Source of the DNA: Allosalinactinospora lopnorensis
Lineage (GTDB): Bacteria > Actinomycetota > Actinomycetes > Streptosporangiales > Streptosporangiaceae
DNA: 64,000 nt
Assembly: GCF_000981225.1 (NCBI RefSeq)
Contig: NZ_LAJC01000003.1
Span: forward strand, 62,001 to 126,000
Direction of reading: 5' to 3'
The position numbers and the translations under genes are program-made. How positions within the stretch are numbered: the first letter of the stretch is position 1; each line of letters opens with the position of its first letter. The notes beneath the pieces were generated by a model, which was not told where the DNA came from, made no database searches, and saw only the letters and a program-made list of their open reading frames with translations. Shown piece by piece: positions 20,125 through 28,714 of the stretch.

Positions 20125-20508
20125 ATGGATTCCGACAACGCCTCCCCCGACGCCGAGCGGGCCGCGTGCGAGGCCGCCGTAGCGGGCGAACTGCGCCTGC
20201 TCGACCCCGCCGTGCGCGACGACCCCGCTGCGGCCGGCGCGCTGCTGGACTCCGACTTCACCGAGATCGGCCGCTCAGGGCGGTGGTGGACGCGCGACGC
20301 CATCCTGGCGGCGCTGCCCGGGATGGACGCCGAGGGCGGGCCCGGCGCTCCTGAGGGGATGAGCGCCCGGGTCCTCGCACCCGGGCTGGTCCACCTCACC
20401 TACACCGTTCGCGGCCCCGGCCGCGACGCCGCCCGCAGCTCGTTGTGGCGCCGCGGCGCCGACGGAACCTGGCGGATGCTGTTCCACCAGGCGACCCCGC
20501 TGCCCTGA
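20125..20508 (+). CDS. DUF4440 / NTF2-like protein
   Basis: A 127-residue protein of the SnoaL/NTF2-like superfamily. It shows DSDFTEIGRSGRWWTRDAIL, the middle strand HLTYTVRG, and the C-terminal SSLWRRGADGTWRMLFHQAT, all typical of DUF4440. Role is unknown for the family. The ATG at 20125 starts 17 bp after the preceding gene's stop, so it may be in one transcript with the ADP-ribosylglycohydrolase. Confidence 0.8.
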   Translation: MDSDNASPDAERAACEAAVAGELRLLDPAVRDDPAAAGALLDSDFTEIGRSGRWWTRDAILAALPGMDAEGGPGAPEGMSARVLAPGLVHLTYTVRGPGRDAARSSLWRRGADGTWRMLFHQATPLP

Positions 20509-20540
20509 GGCCGGCCGCCCCTCCTCGGCGCCGCATGGCG

Positions 20541-20559
20541 GAACCCGCAGTGGGGGTTC
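20541..20559. terminator. terminator-like hairpin between convergent genes
   Basis: GAACCC and GGGTTC form a 6-bp stem around 7 nt in the short gap between the DUF4440 and Clp_N genes, followed on the plus strand by TCTCG. Confidence 0.4.
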
Positions 20560-20562
20560 TCG

Positions 20563-21318
20563 CTACTGCTGTCCCTCGCTCCCCTGCTCAAGGGAGGCGA
20601 TGATGGTGGCCAAGATCTCGGTGATGGTGGCCTCGGCGCTCGCCTTGTCGATGCCCAGGCCGGAGAGCACGCCTGTGCCGTCCTCGAGTTCCAGTAGCGC
20701 GAGCAGGATGTGCTCGGTCCCGATGTAGTTGTGCCCCAACCGCAGGGCCTCCCGGAAGGTGAGCTCCAGCGCCTTGCGCGCCTGCTGGTCGTAGGGGACG
20801 AGGTCGGGCACCTGCTCGGCCGCCGGCGGCAGCGCCGCGGTCGCGCTCTGCCGGACGGCCTCCAGCGACACGTCCTGCGCGGCGATCGCCTTTATCGCAA
20901 GTGCCTCCGGATCGCTCAGCAGGCCCAGCACCAGGTGCTCGGGGCGGATCTCGTCGTTGGCCGCCGCGCGGGCCTCGTTCTGCGCCGCCATCACGACGTT
21001 CTTCGCCCGCAGGGTGAACCGGCTGAACCCCTGGTCGGGGTCGAGATCCGGCTGTTCGCCAGAGTCTTTTGAGACGAAGCGTTTCTGCGCCGCCTGCTTG
21101 CTGACCCCCATGCTCCTGCCGATCTCCGTCCAGGAAGCGCCCGAGCGCCGTGCCTGGTCCACGAAGTGGCCGATCAGGTGGTCGGCCACTTCGCCGAGGT
21201 GCTCCGCGGCGATGACCGCGTCGGAGAGCTGGTCGAGGGTGTGGGGGCGGGCCTTCTTGATGGCCTCGATCAGGTCGTCGAGTCGTACGGGGTGTGTCAT
21301 GCGAACTGGATCTGTCAT
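20563..21318 (-). CDS. HTH plus Clp_N-domain protein
   Basis: A 251-residue protein with an N-terminal helix-turn-helix (ASWTEIGRSMGVSKQAAQKRF, residues about 60-80) and a C-terminal double Clp N-domain (DEIRPEHLVLGLLSDPEA and GHNYIGTEHILLALLELEDG). There is no AAA+ ATPase domain. Clp_N domains bind unfolded substrates or ClpP-chaperone partners, so the protein may couple proteostasis to transcription; this is inference. The start could also be the ATG at 21300. Two identical-spacing palindromes lie immediately upstream and probably serve autoregulation. Confidence 0.82.
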   Translation of the reverse strand: MTDPVRMTHPVRLDDLIEAIKKARPHTLDQLSDAVIAAEHLGEVADHLIGHFVDQARRSGASWTEIGRSMGVSKQAAQKRFVSKDSGEQPDLDPDQGFSRFTLRAKNVVMAAQNEARAAANDEIRPEHLVLGLLSDPEALAIKAIAAQDVSLEAVRQSATAALPPAAEQVPDLVPYDQQARKALELTFREALRLGHNYIGTEHILLALLELEDGTGVLSGLGIDKASAEATITEILATIIASLEQGSEGQQ

Positions 21319-21320
21319 GC

Positions 21321-21366
21321 GTCAACCATAGGTTGACGACCCTGAATGCGTCAACTTCGTGTTGAC
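21321..21366. promoter_or_regulatory. paired palindromic operator GTCAAC-N5-GTTGAC upstream of the Clp_N gene
   Basis: Two palindromes share the same architecture: GTCAACCATAGGTTGAC at 21321-21337 and GTCAACTTCGTGTTGAC at 21350-21366, with centres 29 bp apart (about three helical turns). They lie just upstream of the HTH-Clp_N gene and fit cooperative binding by its own product. Confidence 0.7.
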
Positions 21367-21446
21367 GATATTCGGGCTCCGGGGGCGTTGGGCGCTTCTG
21401 GTCCTGCTGACCTGGATGTCGCCGCCAGGAAACACTCGTGGGGCCC

Positions 21447-21794
21447 TCAGGCGATCGCGCGGGACACCCGCTCAACGATCTCCTTCAGCGGTGTGTGCTC
21501 GGCGGCCTCGCTGTAGACCTCCCACGTCGCCCCGCCGTCCTCGTCCAGGTCGATCTCCACCGAGGCGCATGGGGAGAGGTTCTCCGCCTTGAGGTGGTAG
21601 GGGTCCGCCGGATCAGGAGTGCGCACGTTCAGGCCGAGCGTGGCCAGTCCGGCGGTGAGAGCCGCGATGCGGCGTTCCATCTGCTCGTCGGAGAACAGTT
21701 CGGGTGCCTCGTCCTGCTCGGGGACGGGCTGGGGGTCGGTGCCCGCGGTGCCTTCGTGGTAGACAGAGCGGGAACCGGGGTCGTGCTTGTCCAT
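21447..21794 (-). CDS. hypothetical acidic protein
   Basis: A 115-residue acidic protein, not recognised. The ATG at 21794 has GGAGGG four bases upstream. The sequence has an N-terminal polar segment, a helix MERRIAALTAGLATLGL, and a strand-rich segment SVEIDLDEDGGATWEVYSEA. No signal peptide or membrane segment is visible. It is divergent from the DUF5753 remnant. Confidence 0.55.
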   Translation of the reverse strand: MDKHDPGSRSVYHEGTAGTDPQPVPEQDEAPELFSDEQMERRIAALTAGLATLGLNVRTPDPADPYHLKAENLSPCASVEIDLDEDGGATWEVYSEAAEHTPLKEIVERVSRAIA

Positions 21795-21859
21795 AAGCCC
21801 TCCGGGGATACGCGGCCCGGGCGGGACGAGCGCCAACTCCAGATCCCGTCCGGGCTGTC

Positions 21860-22126
21860 GTGGCGTCCTTCGCCATCACTCAATTTCTCAACGACCAGCT
21901 TCGACACCTCGTTCGGGTATCCGAACGCTCCAACGTTCATGTCCGCGTGCTGACGTATGAAGGAACGGCCCAGGTCTGCCAATCAGAGGTCGTTGTTTTC
22001 TTCGGCATGGCCGATCCCTACCCGGATGTCGTCTACGTCGAGACTCCCAAGGGTGGCGCCTACATCGAGCAGCCCGATACCGATCCCATGGCCGAGCGAT
22101 ATGCTCGAATCTGGGACTATGCCTAA
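21860..22126 (+). pseudogene. XRE/DUF5753 regulator, C-terminal remnant
   Basis: Encodes LNDQLRHLVRVSERSNVHVRVL, then DVVYVETPKGGAYIEQPDTDP, matching the C-terminal third of DUF5753 regulators such as the one at 43548. The helix-turn-helix and most of DUF5753 are missing, and the upstream 65 bp hold no trace of them, so this is a real truncation. A DUF397 gene follows as in the intact locus. Confidence 0.7.
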
Positions 22127-22175
22127 ATGAGACGGCTTCGGTCGATTTCATCACGGGACTGATTGAGGAGACATA

Positions 22176-22412
22176 GTGAATACTCCGCAGCCACCAGCTC
22201 AGACCTCGCCGGAGGTGAAGGTTGCGGTTGTTGGCTGGCGTACTAGTAGTTACAGCGAGAATGGTGGCGGCCAGTGCGTTGAAGCCGGACCGGTAGCGGA
22301 TGCGCCCAGGTACGCCGTGCGGGACTCGCGCCACCCCGGTCACGGCATGTTCCTGTTCTCCGCCGCCGAGTGGACTCTCTTCCTCGGTGGCGTCAAGTCA
22401 CGGCTGCTCTGA
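22176..22412 (+). CDS. DUF397 protein
   Basis: A 78-residue protein with the DUF397 core: WRTSSYSENGGGQCVEAGP, the YAVRDSRHP segment and a C-terminal F-SAAEW motif. Such proteins are partners of XRE-DUF5753 (WhiJ-like) regulators in actinomycetes. Here the partner just upstream is truncated, leaving an orphan. It ends inside the 3' end of the convergent downstream gene (15-bp overlap). Confidence 0.8.
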   Translation: MNTPQPPAQTSPEVKVAVVGWRTSSYSENGGGQCVEAGPVADAPRYAVRDSRHPGHGMFLFSAAEWTLFLGGVKSRLL

Positions 22413-22847
22413 GCCGCCCTCCCCCTTCTGATCCTCAAGCGGGAGCCAGCGGGTCCGCAGATCCGCGGAGTCCAGTGCCCGCAAGACCGACCGGGCCCGG
22501 TCGACCTCCGCACGGCTTCCGCTCAGGTGTACCAGCGCAGCGGTGACCCCCGGCTTGACCGGTTCGGTGTCCGGCGGCCGGAGGTGGACGGCGGGGACCA
22601 ACCCGCGACCGGAAGCGGTCTCGGAAGCGGTGAACAGCCGGATCCGCTCCCCCTTCTCCAGGCCGAAAGTCCGGACCGTGTGAACCGCCGCCCGGTGCGC
22701 GCGGTCGATGACGCTGCCGTTGGCGAGCATCCCGTACAGATTCCCGGCGTAGGCGATGGCCGCGCAGTTCAGCGCGTCGTAAGGAGGTCGAGCACCGGAT
22801 GCCGGCATTCGGTCCAAACGGGAGATAACGTAGAAATTCGAATCCAT
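22398..22847 (-). CDS. hypothetical protein
   Basis: About 149 residues, not recognised. It has normal actinomycete codon bias and a protein-like pattern (YDALNCAAIAYAGNLYGMLA, then RLFTASETASGRGLVPAVHL). The start is uncertain: ATG at 22847 lacks a clear ribosome site, and an internal ATG 13 codons later is possible. No membrane segment. It diverges from the secreted protein gene across an AT-rich region. Confidence 0.45.
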   Translation of the reverse strand: MDSNFYVISRLDRMPASGARPPYDALNCAAIAYAGNLYGMLANGSVIDRAHRAAVHTVRTFGLEKGERIRLFTASETASGRGLVPAVHLRPPDTEPVKPGVTAALVHLSGSRAEVDRARSVLRALDSADLRTRWLPLEDQKGEGGSEQP

Positions 22848-22853
22848 AAATAT

Positions 22854-22890
22854 CAAGATTCAACAAAAATGGCCTATTCTGGCCATCTTG
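22854..22890. promoter_or_regulatory. compound inverted repeat in an AT-rich divergent promoter region
   Basis: Nested repeats CAAGAT...ATCTTG (22854-22859 and 22885-22890) enclose ATGGCC-TATTCT-GGCCAT (22869-22886). The region is markedly AT-rich against the background and lies between divergent genes, so it is a candidate shared operator. Confidence 0.4.
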
Positions 22891-22981
22891 ATTGTGGCAT
22901 AGAAGTGATCTTTCGTGCTCGCTACTCTCTGAGTTAATGGTTGCCCGTGAATGTGGGCAACGTTACTGCTCGGGGGGTCTT

Positions 22982-23554
22982 GTGTTCAAAAATCAAGAGG
23001 AAAAAAGGTCGCCGCGTCACGTTCTTCGTCGGATCTCCTTAACATCCTGCGTCGTCGTGAGCGCGATACTGCTCGTGGGGTCGCAGACTCCGGCGATCGC
23101 GGATTCAGCGAAGGCAACTCCCGCTCCCGCACCTGCCCCAGCAAGCGGCGGCGAAGCAACATTAGACAACACGGGTTCCACAGAAAACACCCGTTCGTCT
23201 TCGGCGGTGTGCGTTTTCCAGACCAGGGGCGACTACGTACACGTCTCCTCGTCCGCTTTCGAGGCGTCCGGACACGGCTGGTGGGTCAACGGCAATTGCA
23301 GCGCCAGGCTGGCGGTTGTCACGGTGCAGCTGCAGCAGTACTACAGCGACGGAAGATGGCGGAACATAGGCAGTGTGGGTAGGAAGACGGTGGCGTCCGG
23401 CGGCGGCGCCGGCAACCGTGCGACCGGGCGGGCAGGGTGCAACAACAGCAGCCTGACGGGGTGGCGCAGCGTCATCGACGTGGACCTGGTCGGGCAGGCC
23501 GACGACCCGCGCAAGCTCACCACTCCGGCTCGAAACATCAGATGCAGGCGGTAA
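22982..23554 (+). CDS. secreted protein of unknown function
   Basis: 190 residues from a GTG preceded by GGGGGG at good spacing. The N-terminus is charged, followed by the hydrophobic segment SLTSCVVVSAILLVG and a likely signal-peptidase site near PAIADSA. The mature part starts with an Ala/Pro-rich linker and holds three cysteines, with SGHGWWVNGNC and VTVQLQQYYSDGRWRNIGSV. The latter resembles secreted actinobacterial beta-sandwich proteins, but no family is named. The next gene starts 6 bp after the stop. Confidence 0.65.
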   Translation: MFKNQEEKRSPRHVLRRISLTSCVVVSAILLVGSQTPAIADSAKATPAPAPAPASGGEATLDNTGSTENTRSSSAVCVFQTRGDYVHVSSSAFEASGHGWWVNGNCSARLAVVTVQLQQYYSDGRWRNIGSVGRKTVASGGGAGNRATGRAGCNNSSLTGWRSVIDVDLVGQADDPRKLTTPARNIRCRR

Positions 23555-23560
23555 CGCACC

Positions 23561-24369
23561 TTGAGCACCAGACCCAACAGCACCATGTTCGCGGCTCTGC
23601 ACGGTGAGCTGGTGCCGCACCCATGGCGAGACCCCGCCGTCGCCTCCTCAGACGCCTACAGCCTGTTCGTCGCGAGATCCTCGGCGATGGGGTGGCTCGC
23701 TGAGGCCGCGGAGGGCGCGTCCAACGGTGTCTGGGGCATGAACGACGCCGGTCAGGAGCCGGGTTCCGGATCGCAGCCGTCACGCATCGCGTGGTTTCAG
23801 GTGTCGTTGACCGAACCGGTCCCTGCCGGACGACCGTTGCCGGTGCAGGCATTCCTCGCGTGCGCCGGCAGCGTTGTGGCGCGTATCGGCACGCCGCGCC
23901 TGCAGGCGGTTCAGGTCCTGCTGCCTGTGCAGGACCTGGATACCTCGGCAGGCGCGTACTTGGGCGGAAGCGCCGTGATGACCCTGCTTCAGGACAGTGG
24001 CTGGTTCGCCGACTCCGATCCGCGGGCCAGAACACGGGTGCGGGTGACATTGGACAGCGGGCAGGACCCGTCCATCCACTCGGCAGCCCCCGAAATGCTC
24101 CAGTGGATACGACAATTCGAGCAGGACGTCTTCTCGTGCGACTCGTTCTCCCTGGCGGACGAGGACGATATGGATCTGCCCCCCGCCGTTATCGACGAGC
24201 TGTGCTCGGGCCCGCTCGCCACGCGGCCACGTTTCGCGGCACCCTCGCCGAGTGGTCGTTTGATGCCCTGGGATGGCTGTCGGCTTTCCTCGCCGACGCG
24301 AGTTCCCAGCACGGAGTCAGCACACCGTTGATGCTCACGGCCAGCCGCCTCCGGGAAGCGAATATCTGA
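23561..24369 (+). CDS. hypothetical protein, frameshifted
   Basis: Adding one base near 24210 (a G in TCGGG) gives a continuous 269-residue protein from the TTG at 23561 (ATG at 23585 is an alternative). Visible segments are ALHGELVPHPWRDPAVASSD near the start, then SRIAWFQVSLTEPVPAGRPL, GGSAVMTLLQDSGWF, and after the lesion RGTLAEWSFDALGWLSAFLA. Not recognised. It may be co-transcribed with the secreted protein upstream. Confidence 0.55.
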
Positions 24370-24481
24370 CCATAAAGTTTCTCGCGGCGCGGCCCCCGGT
24401 TTCAGCCGTGGGGGAAGTCAACCCGGTCGATCGGGCATCCAGCCAGCAGCTCGTCCAGGTTGCGCGCCACGCCCTGCGGGC

Positions 24482-24919
24482 TCACTCGCCGATGGGAATG
24501 GTGTAAGGCTCCGAGCAGCCCAGGGACGGACTCTGGAGGAGACTGACGGTGACGCTGGGAGCGTCGCCCGGCGGATTGGTCACGGTCAGTTCGCAGACCG
24601 CGCCCTTGCCGGTCAGCGGGTACCAGAACCACGTCTCCCCAACGGGGGCGCGGTCCGCCTCCTGCCAGCCGCCTTGCTCGTGGCGGAAGGCGACGAGTTC
24701 GACGGTCGCCTCGTACTCGCCGGATCGGTGGGCGGTGAGGGTCACCTTCAGGTCCGAGCCGAGTGTGGTGGTGGCGATCCGGCGGGTCTCGGCGCCGGAC
24801 GCGGAGTCCTCGGCCGAGGCCGCTGTGGCGGTGGTGGCGGTGAGCAGCAGGATCGGTGCGGCGACGGCGGCGAGCGCTACGCGCCCGGCACGGAGCCGGG
24901 CCGGGGGCAGGGACGGCAT
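24482..24919 (-). CDS. secreted protein of unknown function
   Basis: 145 residues. A clear signal peptide: basic start RLRAGR, hydrophobic core VALAAVAAPILLL, and an Ala-x-Ala cleavage region near TATAASAE. The mature domain is about 110 residues, with TTLGSDLKVTLTAHRSGEYE and two cysteines in GAVCELTV and SLGCSEPY that could form a disulphide. It is probably an exported beta-sandwich protein. No family was recognised. Confidence 0.65.
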   Translation of the reverse strand: MPSLPPARLRAGRVALAAVAAPILLLTATTATAASAEDSASGAETRRIATTTLGSDLKVTLTAHRSGEYEATVELVAFRHEQGGWQEADRAPVGETWFWYPLTGKGAVCELTVTNPPGDAPSVTVSLLQSPSLGCSEPYTIPIGE

Positions 24920-25039
24920 GACGTCTCCTCATGAGGCCGGTCGGGGGGCGGTGACCCGGGTCACCGCCTGCTCTCGCCTGTGTGACGCCGTGTCCGGACG
25001 CGGGGTTGTCCCCGACGGCCGGCCGGATTGCGCCTGTGC

Positions 25040-25262
25040 CGTGCTGGTCGGCACTCTCCTGAGAGCGTGCCCGCTTGAACTGGCGCAGAGCGGTAAGGCC
25101 AAGGACCTGCTCCTGCTCACCGAACTCGCCGAGAAGAGCAGCATCAGGCCGGTGATCGAGCGCGATTACCCGATGGAGCGGGCCGCCGACGCCCACCGGC
25201 ACGTCGGCACCGGACACAAGAAGGGAAGCGTCGTCCTCACGATGGCCCCCGAACCCGGCTGA
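25040..25262 (+). pseudogene. MDR (zinc/quinone-type) oxidoreductase C-terminal remnant
   Basis: The frame encodes LLLLTELAEKSSIRPVIERD, then YPMERAADAHRHVGTGHKKG and VVLTM, which is the C-terminal end of NAD(P)-dependent medium-chain dehydrogenases (HVGTGHKKGxVV). Neither the catalytic N-domain nor the Rossmann fold is present upstream, so most of the gene has been lost. Confidence 0.7.
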
Positions 25263-25290
25263 CCCCCGCGCCGCCGCCCGCCTCCGCCGC

Positions 25291-26168
25291 TCAGCGGGCG
25301 AGGAGGTCGCGGAGCGCCTTGGCGACGTCGGCAGGTGCCTCTTCGGCCATGAAGTGGCCGCAGGTGACGGTGGTGTGCCGCAGGTCGGGCGCCCATGCGC
25401 GCCACAGGGCGGCCGCGTCGAAGCCGAGGGCGGCGCCCCAGTCCTGCTGGAGCACGGTGACCGGCATCCGCAGCCGGTTGCCGGCCTCCCGGTCGGCCCG
25501 GTCGTGGTCGAGGTCGATGCCCGCGGAGGCGCGGTAGTCGGCCACGATCGAGGGCACCGCGTCGCGGCAGGCGTCCAGGTAGGCGGCGCGGACGTCGCCG
25601 GGGATCGCGTGCGGGTCGTTGGCCCAGAGGTCGAGGAAGTGGCCGAAGAAAGCGTCCGCACTGGCGGCGATCATCCGCTCGGGCAGCCCCGGAGCTGGGC
25701 CATCAGGTAGAGGTGGAAGCCGACGGCGGCGGTGACACCGCGCATCACCTCCCACATGTCCACTGTGGGCAGCACGTCCAGGCAGGCCAGGTGAGTGATC
25801 GCCCCGGGGTGGTCCAGCCCGGTGCGGAAGGCGACCAGAGCGCCGCGGTCGTGCCCGGCCAGCGCGAAGCGCTCGTGCCCCAGCGCACGGGCCAGGGTGA
25901 CGATGTCGGCGGCCATGGTGCGCTTGGCGTAGACGGTTCCGTCGGTCTCGGCGGGTTTGCCGCTGGCACCGTAGCCGCGCAGGTCGGGGCAGATCACGGT
26001 GTGGTCGGCCGCGAGGTCGGCGGCGACGTGCCGCCACATCAGGTGGGTCTGCGGGAAGCCGTGCAGCAGCACGATCGGACTGCCCGAGCCGGAGACGGCC
26101 GCGTTCAGGGACACCCCGTCGGCGACGGGGACGTGCTGGTAGCTGAATCCGGCGATGCCAGGCGCCAT
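25291..26168 (-). CDS. alpha/beta hydrolase (haloacetate dehalogenase / epoxide hydrolase type), frameshifted
   Basis: One added base near 25691 (a C in CTCCGG) yields 292 residues. Oxyanion-hole motif LLHGFPQTHLMW near residue 40, DLRGYGASG, and a nucleophile elbow AGHDRGALVAF whose Asp nucleophile marks dehalogenase or epoxide-hydrolase chemistry instead of Ser esterases. The His of the triad is in TVTCGHFMAEEAP. The ATG at 26168 has GGAGGAGGGC upstream. It diverges from the BTAD regulator, which may control it. Confidence 0.85.
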
Positions 26169-26281
26169 GGTTTCGCCCTCCTCCATAGGTGGTCAGGTGC
26201 TGCAAAGCCTGCCGGGCGCCGATGAGCATCCGATCAGCGCGCTACCGTGACGAGGGGCGATGCCCCGGAAAGGGGGCAGGG

Positions 26282-28258
26282 GTGCGGGTCGCGTTCGGTG
26301 TGCTGGGGCCGGTGGTGGCCTGGGACGGTTCCGGGGACGTGATCGCGCTGAAGGGGCCGCGGCACCGCGCGGTGCTGGCCCGGCTGGTCGTCGCCCGCCG
26401 CCGTGTCGTCCCGGTCTCCCGCTTGGTCGATGACCTGTGGGTGGATCCGCCTCCGGGCGCGGTGGGCGCGGTGCGCACCTTCGTGGCCGCGCTGCGCCGC
26501 GCGCTGGAACCGCGGCGCCCGCCCCGGGCTCCGGCCCGGTTGCTGGTCACCGAGGGGCCGGGGTACGCGCTGCGCGCCGAACCGGACGCGGTGGACGCCT
26601 GGCGTTTCGAGCGGGCGGTGACCGCCGCCGCGACTCTGCCGCCCCGGCACGCGCTCACCCGGTTGGAGGAGGCGCTGGGATGGTGGCGCGGTCCCGCCTA
26701 CGCCGAGTTCACCGAGGAGCCCTGGGCCCGTGCGGAGCGCTCCCGCCTTGGCGAGCTGCGGCTGCACGCCGTCGAGCGCGGAGCCGCGGCCCGGTTGGCC
26801 CTGGGGCTCGCCGCCGAGGCGGTGCCGGATCTGGACGCGCACGTGGCCGAGCACCCCTGGCGCGAGGACGCCTGGCGGCTGCTGGCCCTCGCGCTGTACC
26901 GCACCGGCCGCCAGGGCGACGCGCTCGCGGTGCTGCGCCGGGCGCGAGCGCTCCTCGTCGAGCAGCTGGGGGTCGATCCGGGCCCGGCACTGCGCCGCCT
27001 GGAATCCGACATCCTCGACCACGCCCGCCACCTCGACCCCGCGTCCGGACCGGACGGTACGGCGGAGCGGGTGTGGGCGCAGGCGGCCGCCGCCTACGAC
27101 CGCACCGTGACACCCGGTGCCCGGGTCCGGCTGGAGTCGGCGGTGGACCTGCTGCGCGGCCTCGCGGTGACGGGAGGCCGCGGCCTGCAGGAGGCCCGCC
27201 GGCACCGCGTGGCGGCCATCACGGCGGCGGAGGAACTGGGCGACCCGGAACTGACCGCCCGCGTGATCGGCGCCTATGACGTCCCGGCGATCTGGGCCCG
27301 GGTGGACGACCCGGAGCAGGCCGCGCGTGTCGTGGCGGCGGCCGAGCGCACCCTGGACGCTCTCCCGCCGGGCGCGCACCAGGCGCTCCGGGCCCGGCTG
27401 CTGGCCACGATCGCCCTGGAGTCGCGCGGCGCCCGCTCAGCGCGCGGGCCCCAAGCGGCCCGGCGGGCGGAAGAGACCGCCCGCGGCCTGGAGGACCCCG
27501 GGCTGCTGGCGTTCGCCCTCAACGGCGTGTTCATGCAGACCTTCCACCGCGCGGGGCTGGCCCCGCGCCGGGACGCGATCGGCGCCGAGCTGGTCGCCCT
27601 GTCCGCCCGGAACGGCCTGACCACCTACGAGGTGCTCGGACATCTGATCCGGCTCCAGGCCCGCAGCGCGCTCGCGGATTTCTCCGGGGCCGACGGGCAC
27701 GCGGCCGCCGCGGACCGCTTGGCCGAGCGCCACGAGCTGCCGCTGGTGGGCGTTTTCACCCGGTGGTACCGGGCGCTGCGGCTCGCCGAGGCCGAGCGGG
27801 CGCCGATGGCCGACGCGGAGGCGGCCTACCGGGACGCCGCCGCGCGGCTGGACGGCGCCGGCATGCCCGGACTGGAACGCGGTGTGCTGCCGCTCGCCCT
27901 GCTGTGCCTGCGCCTGCGGTACGCACAACCTGTCCAGGACGACGAACGGACCGACTGGGGCCCCTACGAGCCGTGGGCCCGCCCCCTGGTGCTGCTGGCC
28001 CGGGACCGCCGCGGTGAGGCCGCGGCGGCGCTGCGCACGACCCCCGATCCGCCCCGCGACCTGCTGTTCGAGGCCCTGTGGTGCCTCGCCGCGCGAGCGG
28101 CGATCGCCGTCGGCGACCGGGAGACGATGCGGCGCGCCCGCACCGAGCTCACCCCCGCGGCGACGGAGTTGGCCGGGGCGGGCAGCGGCCTGCTCACCCT
28201 GGGCCCGGTCTCGGAGCACCTCGACGACCTCGCCACCGCCCTCGGGCATCCGCGATGA
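26282..28258 (+). CDS. BTAD (AfsR/SARP-like) transcriptional regulator with TPR region
   Basis: 658 residues from a GTG with a purine-rich AGGGGGCAGGG just upstream. The N-terminal OmpR-type winged helix shows FGVLGPVVAW and LKGPRHRAVLARLVV; the BTAD domain follows (WRFERAVTAA, EEALGWWRGPAYAEF, DAWRLLALALYRTGRQGDAL). The remaining 400 residues are helical repeat-rich with no ATPase Walker motifs, unlike AfsR. A 113-bp intergenic region separates it from the divergent hydrolase gene. Target genes are unknown. Confidence 0.88.
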   Translation: MRVAFGVLGPVVAWDGSGDVIALKGPRHRAVLARLVVARRRVVPVSRLVDDLWVDPPPGAVGAVRTFVAALRRALEPRRPPRAPARLLVTEGPGYALRAEPDAVDAWRFERAVTAAATLPPRHALTRLEEALGWWRGPAYAEFTEEPWARAERSRLGELRLHAVERGAAARLALGLAAEAVPDLDAHVAEHPWREDAWRLLALALYRTGRQGDALAVLRRARALLVEQLGVDPGPALRRLESDILDHARHLDPASGPDGTAERVWAQAAAAYDRTVTPGARVRLESAVDLLRGLAVTGGRGLQEARRHRVAAITAAEELGDPELTARVIGAYDVPAIWARVDDPEQAARVVAAAERTLDALPPGAHQALRARLLATIALESRGARSARGPQAARRAEETARGLEDPGLLAFALNGVFMQTFHRAGLAPRRDAIGAELVALSARNGLTTYEVLGHLIRLQARSALADFSGADGHAAAADRLAERHELPLVGVFTRWYRALRLAEAERAPMADAEAAYRDAAARLDGAGMPGLERGVLPLALLCLRLRYAQPVQDDERTDWGPYEPWARPLVLLARDRRGEAAAALRTTPDPPRDLLFEALWCLAARAAIAVGDRETMRRARTELTPAATELAGAGSGLLTLGPVSEHLDDLATALGHPR

Positions 28259-28284
28259 GGGGCCGCGCGACCTCGTGGACACAG

Positions 28285-28450
28285 TCAGTCGTCGGGGTTG
28301 AGGCGGGCGTGGAGGTGCATGTCATGCCAGTCGTCGACGTGGCGGGGCTCGCGGCGTTTGGCCGCCACGGGCGCAGCAGGACGCCACCGGCATCGATCAC
28401 GGGCTGTACGAGCGCCGCCATCCGACCAGGCGGCACCGAGGGTTCCACGA
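28285..28450 (-). pseudogene. GNAT acetyltransferase remnant with internal deletion
   Basis: On the minus strand the segment VQPVIDAGGVLLRPWRPN (a GNAT start) is followed almost at once, in the next frame, by REPRHVDDWHDMHLHARLNPDD and stop, a typical GNAT tail. The catalytic middle of about 100 residues is missing. The bases 28451-28714 hold only a second orphan C-terminal frame, ending HPDVDGGLRFLSVPDQ and stop at 28583; no gene is visible there. Confidence 0.45.
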
Positions 28451-28714
28451 GTGATGGCACGCGCCGAATTATCACAGGCCAGGCGCGGCAGAGCGGTGCA
28501 CGTCCACTCTCGCCTGCGCCCCGGCGATACGGCGCCATTGACCGACCACGAATTCCGGCCGCCTTAGCTGATCCGGAGGTTCTTACTGGTCGGGGACGCT
28601 CAGGAAGCGTAGCCCACCGTCCACATCCGGGTGGGAAAGGACACGGGAGTCCGGGAAGCCGATGCGCTCGCGCCCCAGGAAGAGACAAGCGCGGATGCTT
28701 CTACCTCGGCACCG

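Noticed and set aside
28194-28688. 164-residue minus-strand open frame
   Set aside because: Joins two unrelated remnants in the wrong frames; not a gene.
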